From: an uncultured Eubacteriales bacterium
Lineage (GTDB): Bacteria > Bacillota > Clostridia > Oscillospirales > Oscillospiraceae
Assembly (NCBI GenBank): GCA_900317905.1
Contig: ONIN01000018.1
Coordinates: 1-49,948 of the forward strand
Direction of reading: 5' to 3'
Length of the DNA stretch: 49,948 nucleotides
The position numbers and the translations under genes were made by a program. The notes beneath the pieces were generated by a model. That model did not search any database. It worked only from the letters and a program-made list of their open reading frames with translations, and was not told where the DNA came from. Within the stretch, counting starts at the first letter, position 1, and each line of letters begins with the position of its first letter. Shown here piece by piece: positions 30,669 to 40,190 of this stretch.

Positions 30669-32045
30669 ATGACTTCTCATCCTGATACCATCGCCGCGGT
30701 GGCCACGGGGAATGTGATCTCCGCCATCGGCATCCTGCGTGTCTCCGGTGCGGACACCCTCAGCGTCATCGACCGGGTGTTTTTCCCGCTGAACGGGCAT
30801 CCTATGTCCGAGGCGAAGAACCGGCAGCTGGTCTATGGCACCCTGAAAGATGCGGACGGCGCGGTGCTGGATCTGTGCCTGTGCACCATCAGCCGGGCGC
30901 CCAACAGCTACACCGGCGAGGACACCGCGGAGCTCCAGTGCCATGGTTCTCCCACGGTATTGCGCGCGGGACTCCAGGCGCTCTTTGCAGCCGGAGCCAG
31001 ACAGGCGCTGGCGGGGGAGTTTTCCAAAAGAGCTTTCCTCAACGGCCGCATGGACCTGACCCAGGCGGAGGCGGTCATCGACCTGATCCACTCCGAGACC
31101 GAAGAGGCGGCCAAAAACGCGGCGGGGCAGCTGGGCGGCGCGGTGCTGCGGCAGGCACAGCCGGTCTATGATCTGCTCCGGGACATCGCCAGCCACTTCC
31201 ACGCGGTCATCGACTACCCGGACGAGGACATCCCGGAATTCCAGATGCAGGCCTACGAACAGGATGTATCTGCGGCAGTTCAGCGGCTGGAAACGCTGCT
31301 GCGCACTTTCGACCGGGGCCGTGTTCTGCGCGGCGGCATCCCGGCGGCGATCCTGGGCAGACCCAACGTGGGAAAAAGCTCTCTCTTGAACGCCCTGCTG
31401 GGCTACGACCGGGCAATCGTCACCGAGATCCCCGGTACCACCCGGGACACCTTGTCGGAAAAATGCGAGCTGGGCGGCGTGCTGCTGCAGCTGGAGGATA
31501 CCGCTGGCGTTCGGGAGACTGCCGACGCGGTGGAACAGCTGGGTGTGGGGCGCTCGGAGCAGGCGGCCAAGCGGGCTGCGCTGGCGCTGGCGGTCTTCGA
31601 CATGGGCGAGGCCCTCACCGAGGATGACGAGCGCGTGCTGGCACTGGCAAAACAATGCGAAAAACGAATTGCGATATTGAATAAATCCGACCTCCCGGCT
31701 GTTTTGGAGCCGGAGGATTTTGAGCAGGACTTCGACGCCGTCTGTGTGATCTCTGCCAGAGAGCAGAACGGCCTGGAAACGCTGGGCGACGCGGTGCGGA
31801 AGCTGTTTCCCATGCCGGAGGTTCCGGCGGGGGAGATCCTCACCAATGCCCGCCACGCCGATGCCATCGGGAGAGCCCTGGAGTCGCTGCGGGCCATGCT
31901 GGAGGCTATGGAGCTGGGCGTCACGCCGGACGCGGTGCTCACCGAAGCCGAGACCGCCATGGCCGCCATCGGGGAGCTCACCGGCGCCTTGGTGCGGGAG
32001 GACATCACAGACCGGATCTTCGAACGGTTCTGCGTGGGGAAATGA
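30669..32045 (+). CDS. mnmE: tRNA modification GTPase MnmE
   Basis: 458 residues. An N-terminal tetrahydrofolate-binding domain (about 1-120: DTIAAVATGNVISAIGILRV), a helical domain, and an inserted G domain with GRPNVGKSSLLNALLG and the G3 segment EDTAGVRE. The C-terminus CVGK carries the catalytic cysteine (family C[IV]GK). With MnmG it modifies the wobble uridine of several tRNAs. mnmG is not next to it. ATG 30669 follows GAGGTG. The stop overlaps the thiN start. Confidence 0.96.
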   Translation: MTSHPDTIAAVATGNVISAIGILRVSGADTLSVIDRVFFPLNGHPMSEAKNRQLVYGTLKDADGAVLDLCLCTISRAPNSYTGEDTAELQCHGSPTVLRAGLQALFAAGARQALAGEFSKRAFLNGRMDLTQAEAVIDLIHSETEEAAKNAAGQLGGAVLRQAQPVYDLLRDIASHFHAVIDYPDEDIPEFQMQAYEQDVSAAVQRLETLLRTFDRGRVLRGGIPAAILGRPNVGKSSLLNALLGYDRAIVTEIPGTTRDTLSEKCELGGVLLQLEDTAGVRETADAVEQLGVGRSEQAAKRAALALAVFDMGEALTEDDERVLALAKQCEKRIAILNKSDLPAVLEPEDFEQDFDAVCVISAREQNGLETLGDAVRKLFPMPEVPAGEILTNARHADAIGRALESLRAMLEAMELGVTPDAVLTEAETAMAAIGELTGALVREDITDRIFERFCVGK

Positions 32046-32692
32046 GTATGAACGAGCACATCTGTTATATTGTAGGGGCTGCCCCGCTGGACGGCCGTCT
32101 GCCGAAGCTGGAAACGGGGGACTACCTGATCGCGGCGGACGCGGGCTACGCTTCTCTGAAAAAGGCGGGGCTGGAGCCGGACTTCGTCATGGGAGACTTC
32201 GATTCCCTTGGCGCCGCGCCGGAGCACCCCAACGTGGAGACCCACTCCGTCATCAAGGACGACACGGATCTGATGCTGGCGGTGCGCTGGGCATTGGAGC
32301 AGGGCTGGCGGCGGTTCCACATCTACGGCGCTCTGGGCGGCAAGCGGCTGGATCAGACCCTGGCGAGTCTCCAGACCCTCCGTTTTTTAAAGGAGCACGG
32401 CGCCGACGGCCTGCTGATCGGCGACGGCTGGAATGTGATGCTGCTGCAAAACAGCGCCATCCGGTTCCCGAAAGAGGCCAGCGGGTGGCTGAGCCTCTTC
32501 ACCAGCGGCGACAAGGCGGAAGGCGTGACCCTCCGGGGGCTGAAGTACGAGCTCACGGATGCGGCGCTGACCTGCACCTTCCCCCTTGGCGTCAGCAATG
32601 AATTTCTCGGCACCGAGGCCGTGATCTCGGTCAAAAACGGCAGTCTCTTTGTCCTGTGGCAGGGGGCGCTGCTTCCGGAGGTGATCGGATGA
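32042..32692 (+). CDS. thiN: Thiamine pyrophosphokinase
   Basis: 216 residues. DAGYASLKKAGLEPDFVMGD then FDSLG (about 35-58) and DDTDLMLAVRWALEQG (about 77-92) are the substrate and metal sites of thiamine pyrophosphokinase; the C-terminal half is the thiamine-binding beta sandwich. It makes thiamine diphosphate from thiamine and ATP. The start overlaps the mnmE stop and its stop overlaps the PHP gene start, so three genes are coupled. Confidence 0.92.
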   Translation: MSMNEHICYIVGAAPLDGRLPKLETGDYLIAADAGYASLKKAGLEPDFVMGDFDSLGAAPEHPNVETHSVIKDDTDLMLAVRWALEQGWRRFHIYGALGGKRLDQTLASLQTLRFLKEHGADGLLIGDGWNVMLLQNSAIRFPKEASGWLSLFTSGDKAEGVTLRGLKYELTDAALTCTFPLGVSNEFLGTEAVISVKNGSLFVLWQGALLPEVIG

Positions 32693-33534
32693 TCGATCTG
32701 CATTGTCATACCACCTGCTCCGACGGCACCGACAGTCCCTGGGATCTGGTGGAACGGGCGAAGAGCCTCGGCCTGACCGCCGTGGCCATCACGGATCACG
32801 ACATTTTCAGAGGTTACAGCGAGGCCCGGGCCGCCAGCGCGGAATACGGCGTGGAAGTGGTGCCGGGAGTGGAGCTCTCCAGCCTCTATCATGGAAAGCA
32901 CATCCATCTGCTGGCCTATTACGCCGATTCACAGAACGAGGGGCTCAACGCCCTGATGGATCGGGCGGTGCGGGAGCGCATCCGCCGGAACAAGGCCATG
33001 GTCAGAAAGATGGAACAGGCGGGTTACCCCGTCAGTTGGGAGGAGCTGAGCGCCAAAAACGCCGGCAATGTCATGATGGGCAGACCCCACGTGGCGGAGA
33101 TCCTCATGGAAAAGGGCGTGATTGCCTCCATCCGGGAGGGCGTGGAAAAGCTCATGGGCCGGGGCGGCCCCTTCTTCGTGGAGCGCTACCACATCCCGCT
33201 GCTGGACTATGTGAAAGCCGTCCGGGAGGCCCACGGCATCCCGGTGATCGCCCACCTTTATCAATACCGGATGGAGCCGGAGGCCCTGCGGCAGATGATC
33301 GCGGAATGCGTGGACGCGGGCCTTATGGGGCTGGAGGGCATGTACTCCACCTACACCCCGGAGCAGGAGGCGGAGGTGAAGCGTCTGGCGGAGGAGTTCC
33401 ACCTGATCCGCACCGGTGGTTCCGACTACCACGGCACCCGAAAGCCGCAGATTTCTCTCGGCACCGGTATGGGGAATCTCTGCGTCCCGGAGGCGTTTTT
33501 GGAAGACCTGAAATCAAAACGTGACAAAGTGTAA
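32689..33534 (+). CDS. PHP-domain phosphoesterase
   Basis: 281 residues. Metal-binding motifs in order: DLHCHTTCSDG (about 3-13), ITDHD (about 35-39), GVELSS (about 62-67), IAHLYQY (about 185-191) and GGSDYHG (about 242-248). Single-domain PHP proteins of this size act on small phosphorylated molecules such as 3',5'-bisphosphonucleotides or short RNAs. One usual motif reads AHL rather than AHP. ATG 32689 overlaps the thiN stop. Confidence 0.88.
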   Translation: MIDLHCHTTCSDGTDSPWDLVERAKSLGLTAVAITDHDIFRGYSEARAASAEYGVEVVPGVELSSLYHGKHIHLLAYYADSQNEGLNALMDRAVRERIRRNKAMVRKMEQAGYPVSWEELSAKNAGNVMMGRPHVAEILMEKGVIASIREGVEKLMGRGGPFFVERYHIPLLDYVKAVREAHGIPVIAHLYQYRMEPEALRQMIAECVDAGLMGLEGMYSTYTPEQEAEVKRLAEEFHLIRTGGSDYHGTRKPQISLGTGMGNLCVPEAFLEDLKSKRDKV

Positions 33535-33542
33535 AATTTCTC

Positions 33543-33571
33543 TTTACAAACGGATTTGAATATGTTAAGAT
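33543..33571 (+). promoter_or_regulatory. rpsO promoter
   Basis: TTTACA (33543-33548), a 17-bp spacer and TAAGAT (33566-33571). The -35 begins 8 bases after the PHP stop. Confidence 0.65.
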
Positions 33572-33590
33572 AACAAAGCTTGTGCCCTTG

Positions 33591-33657
33591 TGCCCGGATG
33601 CGGGGGTCTGCCGATTTGCTTCGGCATCCTTTCGTCCCGCTTCTGCGCCAACGGGCA
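33591..33657 (+). promoter_or_regulatory. Structured rpsO leader (possible S15 autoregulation site)
   Basis: An outer stem TGCCCG/CGGGCA (33591-33596, 33652-33657) encloses alternative pairings: GGATGC/GCATCC (33596-33601, 33624-33629) and GCCGA/TCGGC (33610-33614, 33621-33625). The ribosome site AGAAAGGA follows. S15 binds its own leader in several bacteria; binding here is inference. Confidence 0.45.
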
Positions 33658-33682
33658 ATATCAAAAAGAAAGGATGATCCCC

Positions 33683-33939
33683 ATGATCACGAAAGACCAG
33701 AAGACCGCCGTTATCGAGGCCAACAAGACCCATGAGAGCGACACCGGCTCCCCCGAGGTGCAGATCGCCATTCTCACCGAGCGCATCCCGAGCACCTGAA
33801 GGTGCACCCCAACGACAAGCACAGCCGTCTGGGCATGTACAAGATGGTCGGCAAGCGCCGCCGTCTGCTCGACTACCTCGCCAAGAAGGACATCGAGCGT
33901 TACCGCGCGATCATCGCGAAGCTGGGTATCCGCAAGTAA
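33683..33939 (+). pseudogene. rpsO: Ribosomal protein S15, frameshifted by an internal deletion
   Basis: ATG 33683 follows AGAAAGGA. The first frame gives [20 protein letters not shown], then [15 protein letters not shown], before drifting to PST and TGA at 33799. The true sequence resumes in another frame at 33790: [20 protein letters not shown], and so on to LGIRK and TAA 33937-33939. Compared with normal S15 the residues NxLT before EHL are missing, equal to a 10-base deletion just after ATC 33784-33786. S15 is a primary 16S-binding protein of the small subunit. Both halves are well conserved, so a recent lesion or an assembly error is likely. Confidence 0.85.
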
Positions 33940-33974
33940 GCGGCACGCAGCGACTGAGGACTATGAACGTATTT

Positions 33975-34011
33975 GCAGGAGGACAATTTCATACTGTCCT
34001 CCTGCTTTTTT
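33975..34011 (+). terminator. rpsO terminator
   Basis: GCAGGAGGACA (33975-33985) pairs perfectly with TGTCCTCCTGC (33995-34005), followed by TTTTTT. pnp starts 31 bases later, so rpsO and pnp may be only partly co-transcribed. Confidence 0.88.
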
Positions 34012-34041
34012 GTTGACTGTTGAAAGGAAGGAATCTTACCA

Positions 34042-36124
34042 ATGATTATCACCCACAAGGAATTCCCCAATTACCGGAAGTTCGAGATCGAGTACGAAGG
34101 CCGTCCCCTGACCATGGAGGTCGGCAAGCTGGCTGAGCTCTGCAACGCCGCCGTGCTGGTCACCTACGGCAAGACCACCGTGCTGGTCACCTGCACCGCC
34201 TCCGCCCGCCCGAAGGACGGCATCGACTATTTCCCCCTCGCCGTGGACTTCAACGAGAAGCTCTACGCCGTGGGCCGCATCCCCGGCAGCTTCATGCGTC
34301 GTGAGGGCAAGCCCAGCCTGAACGCCGTTCTGGCCAGCCGTCTCATCGACCGCCCCATGCGTCCGCTGTTCCCCAGCGATCTGCGCAACGACGTGGTCAT
34401 CGCCTGCGAGGTCATGAGCGTCGACCGCGACTGCTCTCCTGAGATCACCGCCATGATCGGCGCCAGCGCCGCCGTGAGCATCTCCGATGTGCCCTTCAAC
34501 GGCCCCATCGCCGGCATCGTGCTGGGCTGGGACGGCGAGAAGTTTCTCTTCAACCCCACTCAGGAGCAGCGCAAGAATAACCGCATGACCACCACCATCG
34601 CCGCCACCCACAAGAAGATCGTCATGATCGAGTCCGAGGCCGACCAGGTTCCCGACGACGTTATGTACGAGGGCATCGTGCAGGCTCACGAGCATGTGCA
34701 GCCCGTCCTGGACCTCATCGACAAGATGGTCGCCGAGATCGGCAAGCCGAAGTTCGAGTATGAGCACGCCTCCTTCGACGAGGAGCTGTTCGATCTGCTT
34801 TGCGCCAACGAGATGGAAGGCATGGAGCACTGCATGGACACCGACGACAAGAACGTCCGTGAGCAGCGCGTCAACGAGTGGATCACCGCCGTCCAGGAGA
34901 AGTATGAAGAGGAGCACCCGGACATGATGCAGTTCATGGACGAGATCCTCTACAAGATGCAGAAGAAGATCGTCAAGAAGTGGCTGCTGGCCGGTCACCG
35001 CGTTGACGGTCGTCAGATGAACGAGATCCGTCCCCTCGCCAGCGAGGTCGGCGTGATCCCCAACGTCCATGGCTCCGGCCTGTTCACCCGCGGTCAGACC
35101 CAGGTGCTCAGCATCGCCACCCTCGCCACCATGAGCATGGCCCAGAAGCTGGACACCATCTGGGAAGAGGAAGAGAAGCGCTTCATGCACCACTACAACA
35201 TGCCCTCTTACTCCACCGGCGAAGCCCGTGCCAGCCGCAGCACCAACCGCCGCGAGTACGGCCACGGCGCTCTGGTGGAGAAGGCCCTGCAGAGCGTCAT
35301 CCCCGACGTGCAGGACTTCCCCTACGCCATCCGCGTGGTCTCTGAGGTGCTCAGCTCCAACGGCTCCACCTCTCAGGGCTCCATCTGCGGCAGCACCCTG
35401 GCCCTCATGGACGCCGGCGTGCCGCTGAAGGCCCCCGTGGCCGGCATCAGCTGCGGCCTGATCCAGGACGGCGACGACTTCACCACCTTCATCGACATCC
35501 AGGGTGTCGAGGACTTCCACGGTGAGATGGACTTCAAGGTAGCCGGCACCAAGGACGGCATCACCGCCATCCAGATGGACCTGAAGAACGACGGCCTCAA
35601 GCACGAGATCGTGAAGGAAGCCTTCGCCATCACCCGCGAAGCCCGTCTGCAGATCCTCGACGAGATCATGCTCAAGGCCATCCCCGAGCCCCGCAAGGAG
35701 CTGGCCAAGACTGCCCCGAAGATGATCCAGATGAAGATCAACCCCGACAAGATCCGCGAGGTCATCGGCTCCGGCGGCAAGGTCATCCAGAAGATCACCG
35801 CCGACACCGGCTGCAAGATCGACATCCGAGGCCTGCCGTGCCGCCCGCACCACCATCGAGAACATCGTCTTCGAGCCCGAGGTGGGCGCCCTGTACTATG
35901 GCAAGGTGTCCAACATCCGCGAGGACTTCGGCGCCTGGGTGGAGCTGGCTCCCGGCAAGGACGGCCTGGTGAAGATCAAGGATCTGGAGTTCAAGCGCAC
36001 CGAGAAGGTGGCCGACGTGCTCAAGATCGGCGATATGACCTGGGTCAAGGTCATGAACGTGGACGACCGCGGCCGCATCGACCTCAGCCGCAAGGACGCC
36101 ATGCGCGAAAAGGGCCTCATGTAA
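34042..36124 (+). pseudogene. pnp: Polynucleotide phosphorylase, frameshifted by an internal deletion
   Basis: ATG 34042 begins a normal PNPase: two RNase PH domains (about 1-235 and 310-540) separated by a helical region, then a KH domain start (MIQMKINPDKIREVIGSGGK). After CKIDI (codons to 35826) the frame shifts. Conserved sequence resumes in the frame of GAG 35828 (EACRAARTTIENIVFEPEVG), runs through a complete S1 domain (VGALYYGKVSNIREDFGAWV) and ends at TAA 36124. About 13 KH residues, roughly 38 bases, are missing. As read, the product would lose the rest of KH and all of S1. PNPase degrades RNA 3' to 5' using phosphate. Confidence 0.87.
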
Positions 36125-36141
36125 TATAGCCCCATATTTTC

Positions 36142-36175
36142 ATCCGGAACCGCAGCTGCGGTTCCGGATTTTTTC
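36142..36175 (+). terminator. pnp terminator
   Basis: A perfect 28-base palindrome at 36142-36169 (centre CAGCTG, outer arms ATCCGGAACCG) runs into TTTTTT. Confidence 0.9.
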
Positions 36176-36176
36176 A

Positions 36177-36205
36177 TTGCCTTTTGTATGGGTTTAAGAT
36201 ATAAT
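36177..36205 (+). promoter_or_regulatory. Promoter of the GH2 operon
   Basis: TTGCCT (36177-36182), a 17-bp spacer and a perfect TATAAT (36200-36205). Confidence 0.65.
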
Positions 36206-36247
36206 TATAACATTACAGAAACTGATGAATAATCGGAGGTGAACATC

Positions 36248-38725
36248 TTGCGAGAGAGGTTCGAACTGAACCGCGGCTGGGAGTTTACGGAGGCATATTC
36301 CGAAGCCTTTGCCGCTGGGGCGCGCTGTGATACGGAGACGGTGGAGCTGCCTCACACCTGCAAGCTGACGCCCTATCACTATTTCGACGAGGGCATCTAC
36401 CAGATGGACTGCGGCTACCGGCGTGTGCTGCACGTGCCGGAAGACTGGGCCGAGCGGGAAGTGGTTCTCTGCATCGGCGCGGCGGGCCACAGCGCCACGG
36501 TCTACGTAAACGGAAAAGCGGTGGGCGAGCACCATTGCGGCTATACGGCCTTTCGCACCACACTCCCGGTGACCCCCGGCGAGGATGCGGTCATCTGCGT
36601 CAGAGTCAACAGCCGGGAGGATCAGGACATCCCGCCCTTCGGCTATGTGATCGACTATATGACCTTCGGCGGCCTCTATCGGGAGGCATGGCTGGAGGTG
36701 CTGGACGATCCCTGCATCGCGGACGTGTTCGCCACGCCGAGGATCCCCGGCACGGTGAAGCTTTTCAAAACCGAACCCACGGCAGAGCAGGTGCGCAGCA
36801 CTCGCTTCGCCGGCCAGGCGGAGAATATGGTCACCCTGAGAGTCTCCCAGTGGCACGATTTCCTCTCCCTCAGACAGTCCGTCTACCGCAAGGGCGAGGA
36901 AGACGGCGCGCCGCTGGCCACGCGAGAGACCGAACTCAAAATGATCCGGGACAACGAGCAGCGGGGCAGCAGCCTTCTGGTATCGGACGCCCAGCTTTGG
37001 GACGTGAAGAGCCCCACGCTCTACACCCTGCGCACCGAGCTGCTGGAGAGCCCCAACGGCATCGGTGAGGGCAAGGTTTTGGATCAGGTGGACATCACCT
37101 TCGGCTTCCGGGTGGCGGAGTTTAAGGCCGACGGCTTCTACCTCAACGGCAGAAAGCTGAAGCTCGTGGGCCTCAACCGGCACCAGAGCTATCCCTACAT
37201 CGGCTACGCGGCGCCGAAAAGCCTCCAGCGGATGGACGCGGAGCTGCTGAAAAACGAGCTGGGCCTCAACGCGGTGCGCACCAGCCACTATCCCCAGTCC
37301 CAGCACTTCATCGACCGCTGCGACGAGCTGGGTCTGCTGGTCTTCACGGAGATCCCCGGCTGGCAGCACATCGGCGGTGAAGCCTGGAAAGCCCAGGCGG
37401 TCAAAAACGTGGAGGACATGGTGCGGCAGTACCGCAACCACCCCAGCATCATCCTCTGGGGCGTGCGCATCAACGAGAGCCAGGACGACGACGCGCTCTA
37501 TAAAGAGACCAACTCCGTGGCCCACCGATTTGACCCCACCAGACCCACCGGCGGCGTCCGCTGCAACAAAAAGAGCAGCCTGCTGGAGGATGTCTATACC
37601 TACAACGATTTTGTCCACGACGGCACCAACAACGGCTGCGAGCCGAAGCGGGCCGTCACTTCGGACATGAAAAAGGCCTACTTCGTCAGCGAATACAACG
37701 GCCATATGTTCCCCACCAAGCCCTTCGACAGCGAGGAGCACCGGATGGAGCATGCCCTCCGCCACGCGAAGGTGCTGGACAGTGTCGCGGTGGAGAAGGA
37801 CATTGCCGGCAGCTTCGGCTGGTGCATGTTCGACTACAACACCCATCGGGACTTCGGCAGCGGCGACCGGATCTGCTACCACGGCGTCATGGACATGTTC
37901 CGCAACCCCAAGCTGGCGGCGGCGGTCTACGCGATGCAGCAGGACGAGATCCCGGTGCTGGAGGTCAGCTCCACCATGGACATCGGCGAGCACCCGGCCA
38001 GCAACCGGGGACGAATCTTCCTGTTCACCAACGCCGACGAGGTGCGGATGTACCAGAACGGCAAGTTCATCCGCAGCTACACCCACAAGGACAGCCCCTA
38101 CAAGCATCTGCGCCGGGGCCCCATCGAGGTGGATGACTTCATCGGTGACCGGATCAAGGAGGGCGAAAACTTCGCCGCTCCCCAGGCAAAATTCGTCAAG
38201 GACATGCTCAACCACTCTGCCCGTTTCGGCATGGGCAAGCTGCCGCCGGACATCATGGCGAAGGCCGGCGTCCTGATGGCGCGGTACAAAATGACCTTCG
38301 ACGACGCCTATCAGCTCTACGGAAAATACATCGGCAACTGGGGCGCCGCCGCCACGGTTTTCAAGTTTGAGGCTGTGAAAAACGGCGAGGTCGTCAAGAC
38401 CGTCGAGTGCGGCCCGGTCATGGAGCGGAAGCTGCGGGTCAAGGCCAGCAGCACGGTTCTCACCGAAGGTGATACCTACGATATGGCTATGATTCGGATT
38501 CAGATGACGGATCAGGTCGGCAACGTGCTGCCCTTTGAAGCCTGCGCCGTCGAGCTGGAGGCTGAGGGCCCCATCGAGATCGTCGGCCCCAAAACTGTGA
38601 CGATCCGCGGCGGCTTCGGCGGCACCTATGTGAAGACCAAAGGAGAAGCGGGCGAGGCGAAGCTTACCCTCAGATCCGACGGCGTGGAGCCGGTACAGAT
38701 CACGTTTACCATTGAAAAAGCGTAA
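36248..38725 (+). CDS. Glycoside hydrolase family 2 enzyme
   Basis: 825 residues. An N-terminal GH2 sugar-binding domain (about 1-150), the immunoglobulin-like domain (about 165-275) and the TIM barrel (about 280-560). The acid/base Glu lies in WGVRINES (about 412-419) and the nucleophile Glu in FVSEYNGHMFP (about 478-488). No signal peptide, so it acts in the cytoplasm on imported sugar. GH2 members include beta-galactosidases, beta-glucuronidases and beta-mannosidases; which applies is not clear. TTG 36248 is chosen because GGAGG (36235-36239) is 8 bases upstream; GTG 36239 overlaps it. First gene of the GH2-GPH-rhaD operon. Confidence 0.88.
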   Translation: MRERFELNRGWEFTEAYSEAFAAGARCDTETVELPHTCKLTPYHYFDEGIYQMDCGYRRVLHVPEDWAEREVVLCIGAAGHSATVYVNGKAVGEHHCGYTAFRTTLPVTPGEDAVICVRVNSREDQDIPPFGYVIDYMTFGGLYREAWLEVLDDPCIADVFATPRIPGTVKLFKTEPTAEQVRSTRFAGQAENMVTLRVSQWHDFLSLRQSVYRKGEEDGAPLATRETELKMIRDNEQRGSSLLVSDAQLWDVKSPTLYTLRTELLESPNGIGEGKVLDQVDITFGFRVAEFKADGFYLNGRKLKLVGLNRHQSYPYIGYAAPKSLQRMDAELLKNELGLNAVRTSHYPQSQHFIDRCDELGLLVFTEIPGWQHIGGEAWKAQAVKNVEDMVRQYRNHPSIILWGVRINESQDDDALYKETNSVAHRFDPTRPTGGVRCNKKSSLLEDVYTYNDFVHDGTNNGCEPKRAVTSDMKKAYFVSEYNGHMFPTKPFDSEEHRMEHALRHAKVLDSVAVEKDIAGSFGWCMFDYNTHRDFGSGDRICYHGVMDMFRNPKLAAAVYAMQQDEIPVLEVSSTMDIGEHPASNRGRIFLFTNADEVRMYQNGKFIRSYTHKDSPYKHLRRGPIEVDDFIGDRIKEGENFAAPQAKFVKDMLNHSARFGMGKLPPDIMAKAGVLMARYKMTFDDAYQLYGKYIGNWGAAATVFKFEAVKNGEVVKTVECGPVMERKLRVKASSTVLTEGDTYDMAMIRIQMTDQVGNVLPFEACAVELEAEGPIEIVGPKTVTIRGGFGGTYVKTKGEAGEAKLTLRSDGVEPVQITFTIEKA

Positions 38726-38753
38726 ATTCAAATAAAAAGAAGGAGAAGTAACA

Positions 38754-40190
38754 ATGGAAGACAACTACAAGCTGTCCGGACGCTCGAAACTGAGCTATGC
38801 GCTGGGCGCGGTGGGGAAGGACATGGTCTACATGCTCTCCGCCAGCTATGTCCTGTACTATTTCCAGGACCTGCTGGGGGTCAGCGCCGTGGCCATGGGC
38901 ATCATCCTCATGGCGGCCCGCGTGTTCGACGCGTTCAACGATCCCATCATGGGCGTTATTGTGGCCAAGACCAAGACCCGCTGGGGTAAGTTCCGTCCCT
39001 GGCTGCTGATCGGCACGGTCACCAACGCCATCGTCCTGTTCCTCATGTTCGCCGCGCCCCCGAAACTGGACGGCGCCGGCCTCACCGCCTACGCCGCGAT
39101 CTTCTACATCCTCTGGGGCGTCACCTATACCATGATGGACATCCCCTACTGGAGCATGATCCCGGCCTTCACCAAGGGCGGCAAAGAGCGTGAGAATCTC
39201 ACCACCCTGGCCCGTACCTGTGCCGGTGTGGGCAGCGCCATCATCACCATCGCCACCATGGCCGTGGTCCCCATGCTGGGCAAAATGTTCGGCGGCGTGG
39301 AAGGCAACGCAGGCGAGATCGTGGGCTTCAAGTATTTCTCCCTGATCATCGCAGCGCTGTTCGTCCTGTTCACGGTGCTCATGTGCATCAACATCAAAGA
39401 GAAGTCCACCGCCGAGATGAAGACCGCCGGCGTGGGCGAGATGTTCCGCGCTCTGGTGCAGAACGATCAGGCCATGACCGTGACCCTCACCATCGTGCTG
39501 ATCAACATGTCCATCTACATCACCTCCAACCTGGTCATCTACTTCTTCAAGTATGACTTCGGCGGCACCGGCTGGAACAACGCCTACGTCCTGTTCAATA
39601 TGTTCGGCGGCGCCATACAGGTGCTTTCGATGATGCTCTTCTATCCGCTGCTGAGAAAGAAATTCACCAGCCTGCAGATCTTCTACATCTGTCTGGGCAT
39701 GGCGGTCATCGGCTATGCGGTGCTGCTGATTCTGGCCTTCACCAATATGAGCAGCGTGTTCGTGCTCTTCGTCCCCGCCTTCTTCATCTTCGCCGCCAAC
39801 GGCATGCTCACGGTCATCACCACCGTGTTCCTGGCCAACACGGTCGACTACGGCGAGCTGAAGAACAACCGCCGCGACGAGAGCGTCATCTTCTCCATGC
39901 AGACCTTCGTGGTGAAGCTGGCCTCCGGTGTGGCCGCGCTGGTGGCCTCCATCTGCCTGAGCCTGACCCACCTGCAGAGCGGCACGGAGGTCTCCGCCGC
40001 CGACGCGGTGCAGGACTTCTCCGCAGCCGTCAGCCTCAGCCAGAAGACCGGCCTGCGCATGACCATGGCGGTCATCCCGATCATCGGTCTCATCATCGCC
40101 TTCTTCTGGTTTAAGAAGCGCTACATCCTCACCGACGAGAAGGTTGCGGAGATCGCCGCTGACGTCCAGAAGCGCAGAGCCGCCCAATGA
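38754..40190 (+). CDS. GPH family glycoside/sugar:cation symporter
   Basis: 478 residues with about twelve membrane helices. LSYALGAVGKDMVYMLSASY, DAFNDPIMGVIVAKTKTRWG then KFRPWLLIG, and LKNNRRDESVIFSMQTFVVK are GPH (MFS_2) signatures. These symporters import melibiose, glucuronides, xylosides or similar compounds with H+ or Na+. ATG 38754 follows AAGGAGAAG. Its last four bases overlap rhaD. Together with the GH2 enzyme it implies uptake of an intact glycoside and cleavage inside the cell. Confidence 0.9.
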   Translation: MEDNYKLSGRSKLSYALGAVGKDMVYMLSASYVLYYFQDLLGVSAVAMGIILMAARVFDAFNDPIMGVIVAKTKTRWGKFRPWLLIGTVTNAIVLFLMFAAPPKLDGAGLTAYAAIFYILWGVTYTMMDIPYWSMIPAFTKGGKERENLTTLARTCAGVGSAIITIATMAVVPMLGKMFGGVEGNAGEIVGFKYFSLIIAALFVLFTVLMCINIKEKSTAEMKTAGVGEMFRALVQNDQAMTVTLTIVLINMSIYITSNLVIYFFKYDFGGTGWNNAYVLFNMFGGAIQVLSMMLFYPLLRKKFTSLQIFYICLGMAVIGYAVLLILAFTNMSSVFVLFVPAFFIFAANGMLTVITTVFLANTVDYGELKNNRRDESVIFSMQTFVVKLASGVAALVASICLSLTHLQSGTEVSAADAVQDFSAAVSLSQKTGLRMTMAVIPIIGLIIAFFWFKKRYILTDEKVAEIAADVQKRRAAQ

